NCBI RefSeq assembly: GCF_900176645.1
Contig: NZ_FXAN01000056.1
Location: forward strand, 1 to 55,884
Source: Burkholderia singularis
GTDB taxonomy: Bacteria > Pseudomonadota > Gammaproteobacteria > Burkholderiales > Burkholderiaceae
DNA length: 55,884 nucleotides
Reading direction: 5' to 3'
Shown: positions 33,585 to 42,898 of the stretch, one piece after another
Position numbering within the stretch: position 1 is the stretch's first letter
How the letters are laid out: each line of letters begins with the position of its first letter
Position numbers and translations under genes: made by a program
Notes under the pieces: generated by a model
What the model was told of the DNA's origin: nothing
Database searches by the model: none
The model's input: the letters and a program-made list of their open reading frames with translations, nothing else

Positions 33585-34646
33585 ATGCTCAAGTCGTTTC
33601 TCCGCCTGTTCAACGACAGTCCCGCCGAGCTGCGCAGCAAGATCGTCGGCATTTACGCACTGCTGATCGCCTTCAACATCGGCGCGTGGCTCTGGGCGCT
33701 CGCCGCGTTTCGCGGGCAGCCCGCGCTGCTCGGCACCGCGCTGCTTGCCTATACGTTCGGGCTGCGCCACGCGGTGGACGCCGATCACATTGCCGCGATC
33801 GACAACGTCACGCGCAAGCTGATGCACGAGCGGAAAAATCCGCTCGGCGCGGGTTTATTCTTCTCGCTCGGCCATTCGACGATCGTGATTCTGATGACCG
33901 TCGCGGTTGCGGCGACGGCCGCGTCGCTTGCAGCCCACTTCGATGAGATGAAGACGTGGGGCGGCGCGATCGGCACGAGCGTGTCGGCATTCTTCCTGCT
34001 GGTGCTCGCGTTCGCGAACCTGCTGATCCTGATTTCCGTGTGCCGGACGTTTCGCGCAGTCCGGCGCGGCGAGACGCTCGTCGAGCAGGATCTCGACCTG
34101 CTGCTGAACCGCCGCGGTTTTCTCGCGCGCGTGTTCCGGCCGCTGTTCGCGATCGTGTCGAAAAGCTGGCATCTGTATCCGATCGGCTTTCTGTTCGGGC
34201 TCGGTTTCGACACCGCGACCGAGATCGCGCTGTTCGGCATCTCGGCGACGCACGCGCAAGGCGGCCTGTCGTTCTGGTCGGTGATGGCGCTGCCGATCCT
34301 GTTCACTGCCGGGATGACGCTCGTCGACACGACGGACGGCATCATGATGATGGGCGCGTACCGCTGGGCGTTCGTGCGGCCGATCCGCAAGATCTACTAC
34401 AACATGACGATCACGTTCGTATCGGTGGTGGTTGCGGTGGTGATCGGCGGGATCGAGGCGTTCGCGCTGATTGCGGACAAGTTCGAGCTGAAGGGCGGCG
34501 TATGGGATTTCGCGGCAATGGCGGCCGAGCATTTCGGCGTCCTCGGCTATTTCGTGATCGGAATCTTCGTCGTGAGTTGGGCCGTATCGGCGCTCGTCTA
34601 CCGGCTCAAACGCTACGACGAAATCGACGTGACACTTTCGGCCTGA
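33585..34646 (+). CDS. Nickel/cobalt transporter of the NiCoT (HoxN/NixA) family
   Basis: A 353-aa inner-membrane permease with about eight hydrophobic segments. The NiCoT signature RHAVDADHIAAIDNVTR, containing the metal-binding His-x4-Asp-His pattern, is in transmembrane segment II; LGFDTATEIALFG and GMTLVDTTDGIMM are the other family motifs. Placement behind a cobalamin riboswitch and ahead of cobW and cobN argues that it imports cobalt for corrin metallation. The start at 33585 has a strong AAAGGAG five bases upstream. A gap of 69 bases separates it from cobW. Confidence 0.95.
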   Translation: MLKSFLRLFNDSPAELRSKIVGIYALLIAFNIGAWLWALAAFRGQPALLGTALLAYTFGLRHAVDADHIAAIDNVTRKLMHERKNPLGAGLFFSLGHSTIVILMTVAVAATAASLAAHFDEMKTWGGAIGTSVSAFFLLVLAFANLLILISVCRTFRAVRRGETLVEQDLDLLLNRRGFLARVFRPLFAIVSKSWHLYPIGFLFGLGFDTATEIALFGISATHAQGGLSFWSVMALPILFTAGMTLVDTTDGIMMMGAYRWAFVRPIRKIYYNMTITFVSVVVAVVIGGIEAFALIADKFELKGGVWDFAAMAAEHFGVLGYFVIGIFVVSWAVSALVYRLKRYDEIDVTLSA

Positions 34647-34715
34647 ACGGCGCGCAGGCGACCTGCGGGCGCGGCGGCACACCGGACGACATTCGGATAT
34701 TTGACGGAAACGACC

Positions 34716-35789
34716 ATGCACATGCGCAAAATTCCCGTGACGATCGTCACGGGCTTCCTCGGCAGCGGCAAGACGACCTTGCTGCGGCATATCCTGCAAC
34801 ACGCGGGCGGCCGCCGGATTGTCGTGATCGTCAACGAATTCGGCGAACTCGGCATCGACGGCGAGATCCTCAAGGGCTGCGCAATTGGCTGCGACGAAGC
34901 GGGCGCCGAAGCCGACGGTCAACTCTACGAACTGGCGAACGGCTGCCTATGCTGCACGGTGCAGGAGGAGTTCTATCCCGTGATGGAGGCGCTCGTCGAG
35001 CGGCGCGCCGAGATCGACCACGTGCTGATCGAGACGTCCGGGCTTGCGTTGCCCAAGCCGCTCGTGCAGGCGTTCAACTGGCCGTCGATCAAGAACAGCT
35101 TTACGGTCGACGCGGTGTTGACGGTCGTCGACGGCCTGGCGGCGGCGCGCGGCCAGTTCGCGGAAAATCCGGCCGCAGTGGACGCGCAGCGCCGCGCGGA
35201 CCCGAACCTCGACCACGAATCGCCGCTGCACGAACTGTTCGCCGATCAGCTTTCGGCCGCGGACCTCGTGATCCTCAACAAGACCGATCTGCTTGACGAC
35301 TCGCAACTCGCGCGCGTCGACGCGGCGATCCGCGACGAGATCCCGCCGCACGTGAAGATCGTTCGCGCGCAGCGCGGCGAGCTCGATCTCGCGACGCTGC
35401 TTGGCCTGAACGCGGCGTCCGAGGAGACGATCCATCTGCGGCACGACCACCACGGCTCGGCCGACGACGCCGATCATCACCACGACGAATTCGATTCGGT
35501 CGTCGTGCATGCGCAGATCGGCTCGCGCGACGCGGCGCTCGCCGCGCTCGCCGCGCTTGTCGAAGCGCACACGATCTATCGCGTGAAGGGCTTCGCCGCG
35601 CTGCCCGATACGCCGATGCGGCTGGTCGTGCAGGGGGTGGGGCAGCGCTTCGACAGCTATTTCGACCGGCGCTGGCGCGACGACGAGGCGCGCTCGAGCC
35701 GGTTCGTGCTGATCGGAGAGGATCTCGACGCGGCGGCGCTGCAGCGCGCGTTCGACGCGGCGCTCGCGGCCCGCGCGCGCGCCGCTTGA
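34716..35789 (+). CDS. cobW: CobW GTPase, cobalt metallochaperone
   Basis: A 357-aa G3E-family GTPase that is thought to deliver Co2+ to the cobaltochelatase. Walker A GFLGSGKTT is at residues 13-21, the metal-binding CxCC motif (GCLCC) is near 76-80, the GTP-specificity NKTD is present, and a His/Asp-rich metal-binding stretch (HDHHGSADDADHHHDE) lies near 240-255. The C-terminal CobW_C domain is complete. ATG 34716 is preferred to the upstream in-frame TTG at 34701; ATG 34722 is also possible. It lies between the cobalt permease and cobN. Confidence 0.95.
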   Translation: MHMRKIPVTIVTGFLGSGKTTLLRHILQHAGGRRIVVIVNEFGELGIDGEILKGCAIGCDEAGAEADGQLYELANGCLCCTVQEEFYPVMEALVERRAEIDHVLIETSGLALPKPLVQAFNWPSIKNSFTVDAVLTVVDGLAAARGQFAENPAAVDAQRRADPNLDHESPLHELFADQLSAADLVILNKTDLLDDSQLARVDAAIRDEIPPHVKIVRAQRGELDLATLLGLNAASEETIHLRHDHHGSADDADHHHDEFDSVVVHAQIGSRDAALAALAALVEAHTIYRVKGFAALPDTPMRLVVQGVGQRFDSYFDRRWRDDEARSSRFVLIGEDLDAAALQRAFDAALAARARAA

Positions 35790-35813
35790 GCGCAGCGCGC
35801 ACGAACCAGCGCC

Positions 35814-38800
35814 ATGCATTTACTACGCACGACACCCGGCGGCTTCGTCGACGACACGGCGGGAGTCGTGCGGATCGACCAGCGTGCGGCCGACATCGTG
35901 ATTCTCAGCTCGGCCGACACGACGCTGTCGCTGCTCGCGAGCGTCGTGCCGACCCTTCCCGAAGGTTTTCCGAGCGTGCGGCTCGCGAACGTGACGTTTC
36001 TGCGCCAGCCCGCATCGGTCGATTTCTATATCGACGACGTGCTGCGGCATGCGCGCGTCGTCGTGATCGATCATCTCGGCGGCGAGTCGTACTGGCCATA
36101 CGGAATCGAGCAGGCGGTCGCGCTCGCGGCCCGTACGGGAATGAAGCTTGCGATGTTCTCGGGCGATCTGCAGGAAGACACGAATCTGATCGCGAAGAGC
36201 ACGGTCGCGCCCGATCTTTGCCGGCAGTGGTGGCGTTATCTGCGCGAGGGCGGAAGCGCGAACGCCGAAGCGCTGTTGCGCAGCATCGCGCATCACGCGC
36301 TCGGCTTCGGCAGGGAGCCCGAGCCGCCGCGTCCGCTGCCCGCGGCCGCGCTCTATCATCCGGCCCGCGCGAGCGCGACGCTCGACGATTGGCGCGCGCG
36401 CTGGCGCGAGGGCGCGCCGGTGGTCGCGATTCTGTTCTATAAGGCGCACTGGCAGGCGGCCAATACCGCGGTGTTCGACGCGCTCGCCGGCGCGCTCGAG
36501 CGCGAAGGGCTCAATCCGTTGCCGATCGCGGTGACGTCGCTCAAGGATGCGATGAGCCGCGCGGTGATCGAGCGGCTGTGCGCGGATGCGGCGGATGCGG
36601 GCGGCCCGGTTGCCGATGCGCGCCGAGCCGGCGCGCATGCCGCGCGCGTCTGCCTCGTGCTGAACACGACCGCGTTCGCCGCGGGCACGCCCGGCGACGA
36701 GGCCGAGGCGCTCGCCGGCGACGCGCCCGTGCTGCAGGTGATCCTGTCGGGCGGCAATCGCGACGCATGGCTGACCGATCCGCACGGCCTTCACGCGCGC
36801 GACATCGCGATGCACGTTGCGCTGCCCGAGGTCGACGGCCGGATCATCACGCGCGCGGTGAGTTTCAAGGGGCTGGCTTATCGTTGCGCGCATACCGAGG
36901 TCGACGTGGTCCGTTATCAGCCGGACGACGAGCGGATCGCGTTCGTCGCCGAGCTGAGCCGCCGCTGGTGCCGGCTGCGCACGCTCGACAACGCGGACAA
37001 GCGCATTGCGCTGATTCTCGCCAATTATCCGGCGAGCGAAGGGCGCATCGGCAACGGTGTCGGGCTCGACACGCCGGCCTCGGCGCTCGCGGTGCTCGCG
37101 ATGCTGCGCGACCAGGGGTATCGCATCGCCGATGCCGACGACGGCGGCGCTCGCGGCGCGCAAGTCGACGAACTGCGCGACGAACTGCCCGAAGACGGCG
37201 ACGCATTGCTCGCGCGGATCACCGCGGGCGTGACCAACGATGCGTCCACGCGCGCGCTGCGCCCGGCGTTTCAAAGCTACGCGCTCGACGACTATCTGCG
37301 CCGCTTCGCCGCGCTGCCGAGCGCGTTGCGCGATGCGCTGAACGAGCGCTGGGGGCCGCCGGAAGCGGACCCGACGCTGCGGCGCGGGCGCTTCGCGATC
37401 GCGGGCTGGCGCGCGGGCAACGTATTCGTCGGCGTGCAGCCGTCGCGTTCGCGCGGCGGCGACGATTACGCGAACTATCACGACGCCGATCTCGTGCCGC
37501 CGCACGCCTATCTCGCGTTCTATTTCTGGCTGCGCGACGTCTTCGCGATCGACGCGATCGTCCATCTCGGCAAGCACGGCAATCTCGAATGGCTGCCGGG
37601 CAAGAGCGTCGCGCTGTCGGCCGCGTGCTGGCCCGACCTGATTCTCGGGCCGCTGCCGCACCTGTATCCGTTCATCGTCAACGATCCGGGCGAGGGCAGC
37701 CAGGCGAAGCGGCGCGCGCAAGCGGTGATCGTCGATCATCTGATGCCGCCGCTGACCCGCGCGGAGAATTACGGGCCGCTGCAGGATCTCGAGCGGCAAG
37801 TCGACGAGTATTACGACGCGCTGATGGTCGATGCGCGCCGCGCGAAGGTATTGCGCGAGACGATTCTCGCGACGATCGTCGAGCACCGGCTGCACGAGGA
37901 ACTCAGCATCGCGCCGCCCGACGGGCGCGACGCCGAGGACGCGCTGCTCACGCGTGTCGATGCGTGGCTTTGCGAGCTGAAGGAGGCGCAGATCCGCGAC
38001 GGGCTGCATACGTTCGGCAGTTCGCCGCGCGGCCGTCAGCGGCGCGATACGCTCGCCGCGCTCGCGCGCTTTCCGGCCGGCGACGGCAGCGGCGAGCACG
38101 CCGGGTTGATCGGCGCGCTCGCGCGCGATCTTGCGCTGCCCGACGGTTTCGATCCGCTCGCGGCCGACTGGGCCGAGCCGTGGACCGGGCCGCGGCCCGA
38201 CGCGCTTCGCGAGGTAAGCGGCGAGCCGTGGCGACATGCGGGCGACACGCGCGAACGGTTGGAGCAGCTCGCGAGCGCGTTGATCGAGCGCGTGTGCGAG
38301 CGGTGCGATGGCGCGCGGCGCGACGGCCAGCCGGCGATCGCCGCCGGCCATGCGGAAAACGTGAACGACGCGGGCGGCGGGCAGGCGACCGGCCGCGCCG
38401 CGCATACGACGATCGCCCAAGCCGGCGAGCGCGCTCACGCCGAAGCGGAATGGGATGGCGCCGCCGCGGCCCACGCGGTTCGCCCGGGCGTCGATCTCGA
38501 CTACGTCGCCGCGCATTGGCCGCGCACGCACGCGGTGCTCGAGCGGCTCGCGCGCGATCTGCTGCCGCGCCTCGATGCGTGCGGCGCCGAGGAACTGCGC
38601 CAGCTGCGGCGCGGCCTCGAAGGCCGTTTCGTGCCGCCGGGGCCAAGCGGCTCGCCGTCACGCGGCAGGCCGGACGTGTTGCCGACCGGGCGCAACTTCT
38701 ACGCGGTCGATACCCGCGCGGTGCCGACGCAGGCCGCATGGTCGATCGGTTTGAAATCGGCGCAGCAACTGATCGAACGCCATTTGCAGGAACACGGCGA

Positions 38801-39896
38801 CTATCCGCGCGCGGTCGGTCTATCGGTATGGGGAACCGCGACGATGCGCACCGGCGGCGACGATATCGCCCAGGCGCTCGCGCTGCTGGGCGTGCGGCCG
38901 AAATGGGCGCCGGGCAGCCATCGGGTGACCGATTTCGAGATTCTGCCGATCGAAATCTTCGACAGGCCGCGGATCGACGTGACGCTGCGCGTGTCCGGCT
39001 TTTTCCGCGACGCGTTTGCAAACGTGATGCATTTGTTCGATGCGGCGGTGCAGGCAGTCGCGAATCTCGACGAGCCGCCGCAACTCAATCCGCTCCGCGA
39101 GCGCGTGCTGCGCGATACGCAGGCGCTTACGGCGCGCGGCATGCCGGCCGACGAAGCGCGGCGGCGCGCCGGCTGGCGCGTGTTCGGCGCGCGGCCGGGC
39201 GGCTATGGCGCGGGGCTGCAGACGTTGATCGACGACGGCCGCTGGAGCACGGATGCCGACCTTGCTCACGCCTACCATGCGTGGGGCGGCTATGCGTATG
39301 CGCAAAACAGCGCGGGCGACGTCGCGCACGACGCGTTTGGAATGCGCCTTGCGGCGATCGACGCGGTTGTGCAAAACCAGGACAGCCGCGAGCACGACAT
39401 TCTCGATTCGAACGACTATTACCAGTTTCACGGCGGCATGGCGGTGGCGGTGCGGCACGCGTCCGGACGGCAGCCGAGCCTGTATCACGGCGACCATGCC
39501 AACCCGGCCGCGCCGCGGATCAACACGCTGCGCGAGGAGATTGCGCGCGTGATCCGCGCGCGCGTCGTCAACCCGAAGTGGATCGACGGCGTGAAGCGGC
39601 ACGGTTACAAGGGCGCGGCGGAGATCGCCGCGACCGTCGATTATCTGTACGGCTACGATGCGACCGCGCGCGTGATCGCCGATCATCAGTACGCGCTCGT
39701 CGCCGACGCGTATTTGCACGATCCGGATACGCGCGCGTTCCTCGAGCGGCACAATCCGCACGCGCTGCACGGCATGTGCGAGCGGCTCGTCGAGGCGATG
39801 CAGCGTGGCCTATGGCAGGAACCGGGCGGGCACCGCGACGCGATCGAGGGCTATCTGCTCGCAAGCGAGCAGCTTCTGGAAGGGGCACGGCAATGA
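35814..39896 (+). CDS. cobN: Cobaltochelatase large subunit CobN
   Basis: The 1360-aa, H-type catalytic subunit of the ATP-dependent cobaltochelatase, which inserts Co2+ into hydrogenobyrinic acid a,c-diamide in the late-insertion (aerobic) pathway. The family motif HLGKHGNLEWLPGK is near residue 583, followed by the conserved ENYGPLQDLERQVDEYYDAL. A low-complexity Ala/Gly-rich insertion is near residues 840-890. The length is near the 1250-1300 aa usual for CobN plus that insertion. It starts 24 bases after cobW and overlaps the next gene by four bases (ATGA). Confidence 0.96.
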   Translation: MHLLRTTPGGFVDDTAGVVRIDQRAADIVILSSADTTLSLLASVVPTLPEGFPSVRLANVTFLRQPASVDFYIDDVLRHARVVVIDHLGGESYWPYGIEQAVALAARTGMKLAMFSGDLQEDTNLIAKSTVAPDLCRQWWRYLREGGSANAEALLRSIAHHALGFGREPEPPRPLPAAALYHPARASATLDDWRARWREGAPVVAILFYKAHWQAANTAVFDALAGALEREGLNPLPIAVTSLKDAMSRAVIERLCADAADAGGPVADARRAGAHAARVCLVLNTTAFAAGTPGDEAEALAGDAPVLQVILSGGNRDAWLTDPHGLHARDIAMHVALPEVDGRIITRAVSFKGLAYRCAHTEVDVVRYQPDDERIAFVAELSRRWCRLRTLDNADKRIALILANYPASEGRIGNGVGLDTPASALAVLAMLRDQGYRIADADDGGARGAQVDELRDELPEDGDALLARITAGVTNDASTRALRPAFQSYALDDYLRRFAALPSALRDALNERWGPPEADPTLRRGRFAIAGWRAGNVFVGVQPSRSRGGDDYANYHDADLVPPHAYLAFYFWLRDVFAIDAIVHLGKHGNLEWLPGKSVALSAACWPDLILGPLPHLYPFIVNDPGEGSQAKRRAQAVIVDHLMPPLTRAENYGPLQDLERQVDEYYDALMVDARRAKVLRETILATIVEHRLHEELSIAPPDGRDAEDALLTRVDAWLCELKEAQIRDGLHTFGSSPRGRQRRDTLAALARFPAGDGSGEHAGLIGALARDLALPDGFDPLAADWAEPWTGPRPDALREVSGEPWRHAGDTRERLEQLASALIERVCERCDGARRDGQPAIAAGHAENVNDAGGGQATGRAAHTTIAQAGERAHAEAEWDGAAAAHAVRPGVDLDYVAAHWPRTHAVLERLARDLLPRLDACGAEELRQLRRGLEGRFVPPGPSGSPSRGRPDVLPTGRNFYAVDTRAVPTQAAWSIGLKSAQQLIERHLQEHGDYPRAVGLSVWGTATMRTGGDDIAQALALLGVRPKWAPGSHRVTDFEILPIEIFDRPRIDVTLRVSGFFRDAFANVMHLFDAAVQAVANLDEPPQLNPLRERVLRDTQALTARGMPADEARRRAGWRVFGARPGGYGAGLQTLIDDGRWSTDADLAHAYHAWGGYAYAQNSAGDVAHDAFGMRLAAIDAVVQNQDSREHDILDSNDYYQFHGGMAVAVRHASGRQPSLYHGDHANPAAPRINTLREEIARVIRARVVNPKWIDGVKRHGYKGAAEIAATVDYLYGYDATARVIADHQYALVADAYLHDPDTRAFLERHNPHALHGMCERLVEAMQRGLWQEPGGHRDAIEGYLLASEQLLEGARQ

Positions 39897-41269
39897 ACGA
39901 CGCGACCACCAACGATCTGAACGGCGGCGTCGGCGGCGGGCCGGCCGCACCGGGCACGGCAGCGGCGGCGCAAACGCCGGCAGCGCCGGCACCGCCGCAG
40001 GACGCTGCCGCGCTGCCGGCTGCCTATCCGTTTGCCGCGCTGACCGGCCAGCAGGCATTGCAGCAGGCGCTGCTGCTCGTCGCGGTCGATCCCGGCATCG
40101 GCGGGGTGCTCATCAGCGGCCCGCGCGGCACGGCCAAATCGACCGCCGCGCGCGCGCTTGCCGAACTGCTGCCCGAAGGGCGCTTTGTCACGCTGCCGTT
40201 ATCGGCAAGCGACGAACAGGTGACGGGCTCGCTCGACCTCGCGAGCGCGCTCGCCGATCACACGGTGCGCTTCGCGCCGGGCCTGATCGCGCGCGCGCAT
40301 CGCGGCGTGCTGTATGTCGACGAAATCAATCTGCTGCCGGACGCGCTCGTCGATGCGCTTCTCGATGCCGCCGCAAGCGGCATCCACACCGTGGAGCGCG
40401 ACGGCATCTCGCACAGCCATCCGGCGCGCTTCGCGCTCGTCGGCACGATGAATCCCGAGGAGGGCGAGTTGCGGCCGCAGTTGCTCGACCGTTTCGGGCT
40501 GATGGTCGAAGTCGGCAACTGTAATGACGCCGTGCTGCGGCAGCAGATCGTCAGGATGCGGCTTGCGTTCGATCTCGATGCGCACGCGTTCCGGGAGCAG
40601 TATCGCGATGCCCAGGCGGCGCTCGTCGCGCGGATTCGCGCAGCGCGCGCCGCGTTGCCGGCGCTTGCATTCAGCGATGCCGCGCATGCGCGCGCGGCCG
40701 CGCTGTGCATCGACGCGGCGGTCGACGGGCTGCGCGGCGATCTGGTGATGCTGCGCGCCGCGCGGGCGCTGGCTGCGCTCGAAGGCGCGACGTCGGTCGA
40801 TGCGGCGCACGTCGAGCGCGTGGCCGCCGACGTATTGCGTCATCGGCGCACGCGGCCCGATTCCGATACGGCGGGGGCTGACGACGCGGCGGCGCATGCC
40901 GCGCGGCGCGCGCCGGCGGCCGATTCACTCGGCCAAACGCCATCGAATTCGTCAGGCCGCGACGCATCGTCCAAACAGCATGACGACGACGCGCGTATCG
41001 CGCACGCCGCCGATCATGACGACGAGCCGCCGCCATTCGCGCGAGCCGGATCTCGCGCCGAAGCGGGCGACCCGGCGCACGCGGGAGCCCGCGCACCGTC
41101 CGGCGCAGACGGGGCGAATCGCCCGGTTCGTGATACCGCCGCGCAAACCCGCCCGGACGCCGCGTCGTCGGCCGATCGCGATTGGGGTCATCTGCCGCCC
41201 GAACCGGTGGGCATGGCCCCGGCACCGGCCGTCAAGCGCGTGATCGCGCTGCCGCTAAAAAAACGCTGA
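39893..41269 (+). CDS. ChlI/BchI-type AAA+ ATPase, probable cobaltochelatase ATPase subunit
   Basis: A 458-aa AAA+ protein with Walker A GPRGTAKST near residues 76-84, Walker B VLYVDEINLL near 140-149 and MNPEEGELRPQLLDRF, the magnesium-chelatase I-subunit signature. Residues about 330-458 are an Asp/Ala-rich, apparently disordered tail ending PLKKR. The ATG overlaps the cobN stop. Since cobN is directly upstream and no cobS or cobT is seen, this protein with the next one probably forms the ATPase motor of the cobaltochelatase, a ChlID-for-CobST substitution reported in other bacteria; that assignment is inferred. Confidence 0.92.
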   Translation: MNDATTNDLNGGVGGGPAAPGTAAAAQTPAAPAPPQDAAALPAAYPFAALTGQQALQQALLLVAVDPGIGGVLISGPRGTAKSTAARALAELLPEGRFVTLPLSASDEQVTGSLDLASALADHTVRFAPGLIARAHRGVLYVDEINLLPDALVDALLDAAASGIHTVERDGISHSHPARFALVGTMNPEEGELRPQLLDRFGLMVEVGNCNDAVLRQQIVRMRLAFDLDAHAFREQYRDAQAALVARIRAARAALPALAFSDAAHARAAALCIDAAVDGLRGDLVMLRAARALAALEGATSVDAAHVERVAADVLRHRRTRPDSDTAGADDAAAHAARRAPAADSLGQTPSNSSGRDASSKQHDDDARIAHAADHDDEPPPFARAGSRAEAGDPAHAGARAPSGADGANRPVRDTAAQTRPDAASSADRDWGHLPPEPVGMAPAPAVKRVIALPLKKR

Positions 41270-41955
41270 GCCATCGGACGGATGCCGCCGCTGCCGCCGT
41301 CGCGCCTCATGCGCCCGGCAACGGCCTTCGATGGCTCGACACCGGCATATGCAAACGCGACGCGCGCGGCGAACCCGGCACGCGCATCGCGTGGCGCGCC
41401 ACGCTCGCGGCTGCGCGCGGCGACGCGCTGCGTGCCGAGCATCTGCGCTACCGGCCGCGAGCGGGCAACCCCGGCGCGCTGCATTGCTTCGTGCTCGATT
41501 GCTCCGCGTCGATGTTGGCGCACGGACGTCTTGCGCGGGCAAAGGGGCTGGTTGTCGCATTGTTCGATTGCCTCGCGCGCGAACGCGCGGCGGCGGCGCT
41601 CGTTTGCTTCGGCGGCGGCTCGGCCGACGTGCGCTTCGGCCCGGCCGTGCCGCGCTGGTGGAACGAGCGCTGGCTCGCGCCGATCGGCGGCGGCGGCGGC
41701 ACGCCGTTCGTGCAAGGGATCGACGCCGCGCAGCGGCTGCTCGCGCGTGCCGCGCGTCGGCAGCCGCGGCAGGCGCGCTGGCTCTGGGTGCTGTCCGACG
41801 GACGCACTCGCGAAACCCCGGCGCGCCCCGTCCATGCCGAGCGGATCGTCGTCGTCGATTTCGATGATGCGTCCGTCCGGCTCGGCCGCTGCGCCCGGCT
41901 GGCCCGCGCGTGGGGCGCGACGCTGATCGGGCCGGATGCGCTCGGTAGCGGCTGA
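41182..41955 (+). CDS. ChlD-like von Willebrand A (VWA) domain protein, probable chelatase partner
   Basis: A short VWA protein with the MIDAS motif Asp-x-Ser-x-Ser (DCSAS) near residue 106 of the frame, a later Gly-rich turn (GGGGGTPFVQG) with the conserved Thr, and VLSDGRTRE. It resembles the C-terminal half of ChlD/BchD. The start is uncertain: no ATG is in frame before the domain, and the earliest start is TTG 41182, which overlaps the preceding gene by 88 bases. CTG at 41266, overlapping that gene's stop, is another option. Coordinates use the TTG. Its position after the ChlI-like ATPase supports a chelatase complex with CobN. Confidence 0.82.
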   Translation: MGSSAARTGGHGPGTGRQARDRAAAKKTLSHRTDAAAAAVAPHAPGNGLRWLDTGICKRDARGEPGTRIAWRATLAAARGDALRAEHLRYRPRAGNPGALHCFVLDCSASMLAHGRLARAKGLVVALFDCLARERAAAALVCFGGGSADVRFGPAVPRWWNERWLAPIGGGGGTPFVQGIDAAQRLLARAARRQPRQARWLWVLSDGRTRETPARPVHAERIVVVDFDDASVRLGRCARLARAWGATLIGPDALGSG

Positions 41956-42022
41956 TCGCCGGCGGCGCGGCCGATATGCGATCATCGGCTGATATTCCCC
42001 CGACCTTGTGGAGCCGATCAGC

Positions 42023-42721
42023 ATGACCGACGAGCAGCCGACCATCGAAATCGAAACCGGTCCCAACCCGACATTCGCCGTGATCCTGATGCATGGCCTC
42101 GGCGCCGACGCGCACGATTTCGTGCCGTTGATTCCGGAATTGCACCTGCGCGATGCACCGGCCGTGCGTTTCGTGCTGCCGAACGCACCCGAGATTGCGG
42201 TGACGGCGAACAACGGCTATGTGATGCGCGCGTGGTACGACATTTTGTCGTTCCAGACGCTTGGCCGGCAGGTCGACGAAGCGGGAATCGAGGCGTCCTG
42301 CGCGACGGTGCGCGGGCTGATCGACGCGGAAAACCGGCGCGGTATTCCGACTTCGCGGATTTTCGTCGCGGGCTTTTCGCAGGGCGGAGCGATGACTTAT
42401 TCGGCGGGGCTCACGCATCCGGAGACGCTCGCCGGCCTGATCGTGCTGTCCGGGTATATTCCATCGCCGGACTTCATCGATAAGCGGCTCGCCGAAGCGA
42501 ATCGCGGCACGCCGATCTTCGCCGCGCACGGCACCGGCGATGACGTTCTACCGGTCGCGCTAGGCGAGGCCGCGCGCGATTTTGCAACGGCGCGCGGCGC
42601 GGGCGCCGGCTCGCGCGTCGAATGGCACGCGTATCCGATGCCGCATTCGGTTTGCGCGGAAGAGGTCGATGCGCTGCGCGGCTGGCTGCATGCGCGGATG
42701 GCCGCGCTGGCCGCGGCGTGA
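42023..42721 (+). CDS. Alpha/beta-hydrolase carboxylesterase (Abhydrolase_2 family)
   Basis: A 232-aa cytoplasmic esterase like bacterial carboxylesterase/acyl-protein thioesterase-type enzymes. It has LMHGLGADAHDF near the N-terminus (oxyanion loop), the nucleophile elbow GFSQGG near residue 118, Asp in HGTGDDVLP and His in YPMPHSV, so the full triad is present. ATG 42023 is chosen because GGAG lies nine bases upstream. It is 67 bases after the VWA gene on the same strand but has no clear link to B12 and is probably an independent housekeeping gene. Confidence 0.93.
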   Translation: MTDEQPTIEIETGPNPTFAVILMHGLGADAHDFVPLIPELHLRDAPAVRFVLPNAPEIAVTANNGYVMRAWYDILSFQTLGRQVDEAGIEASCATVRGLIDAENRRGIPTSRIFVAGFSQGGAMTYSAGLTHPETLAGLIVLSGYIPSPDFIDKRLAEANRGTPIFAAHGTGDDVLPVALGEAARDFATARGAGAGSRVEWHAYPMPHSVCAEEVDALRGWLHARMAALAAA

Positions 42722-42898
42722 GCGCCGCCGCGGCGCGGACGGCATGATCGCCGCCGCGGCGCGGGCCGTGCGACCGACGGCGGCGTCATCTCGGGGCGCG
42801 GCGCGGTTTGCCGCGCCCGCCAAGCCGCGCTGCATTGCGGCCGGCTGCGCCCGCGTTCCACACAGGCGAAACGAATGCGAGCGCCCGCATCACGGCCG

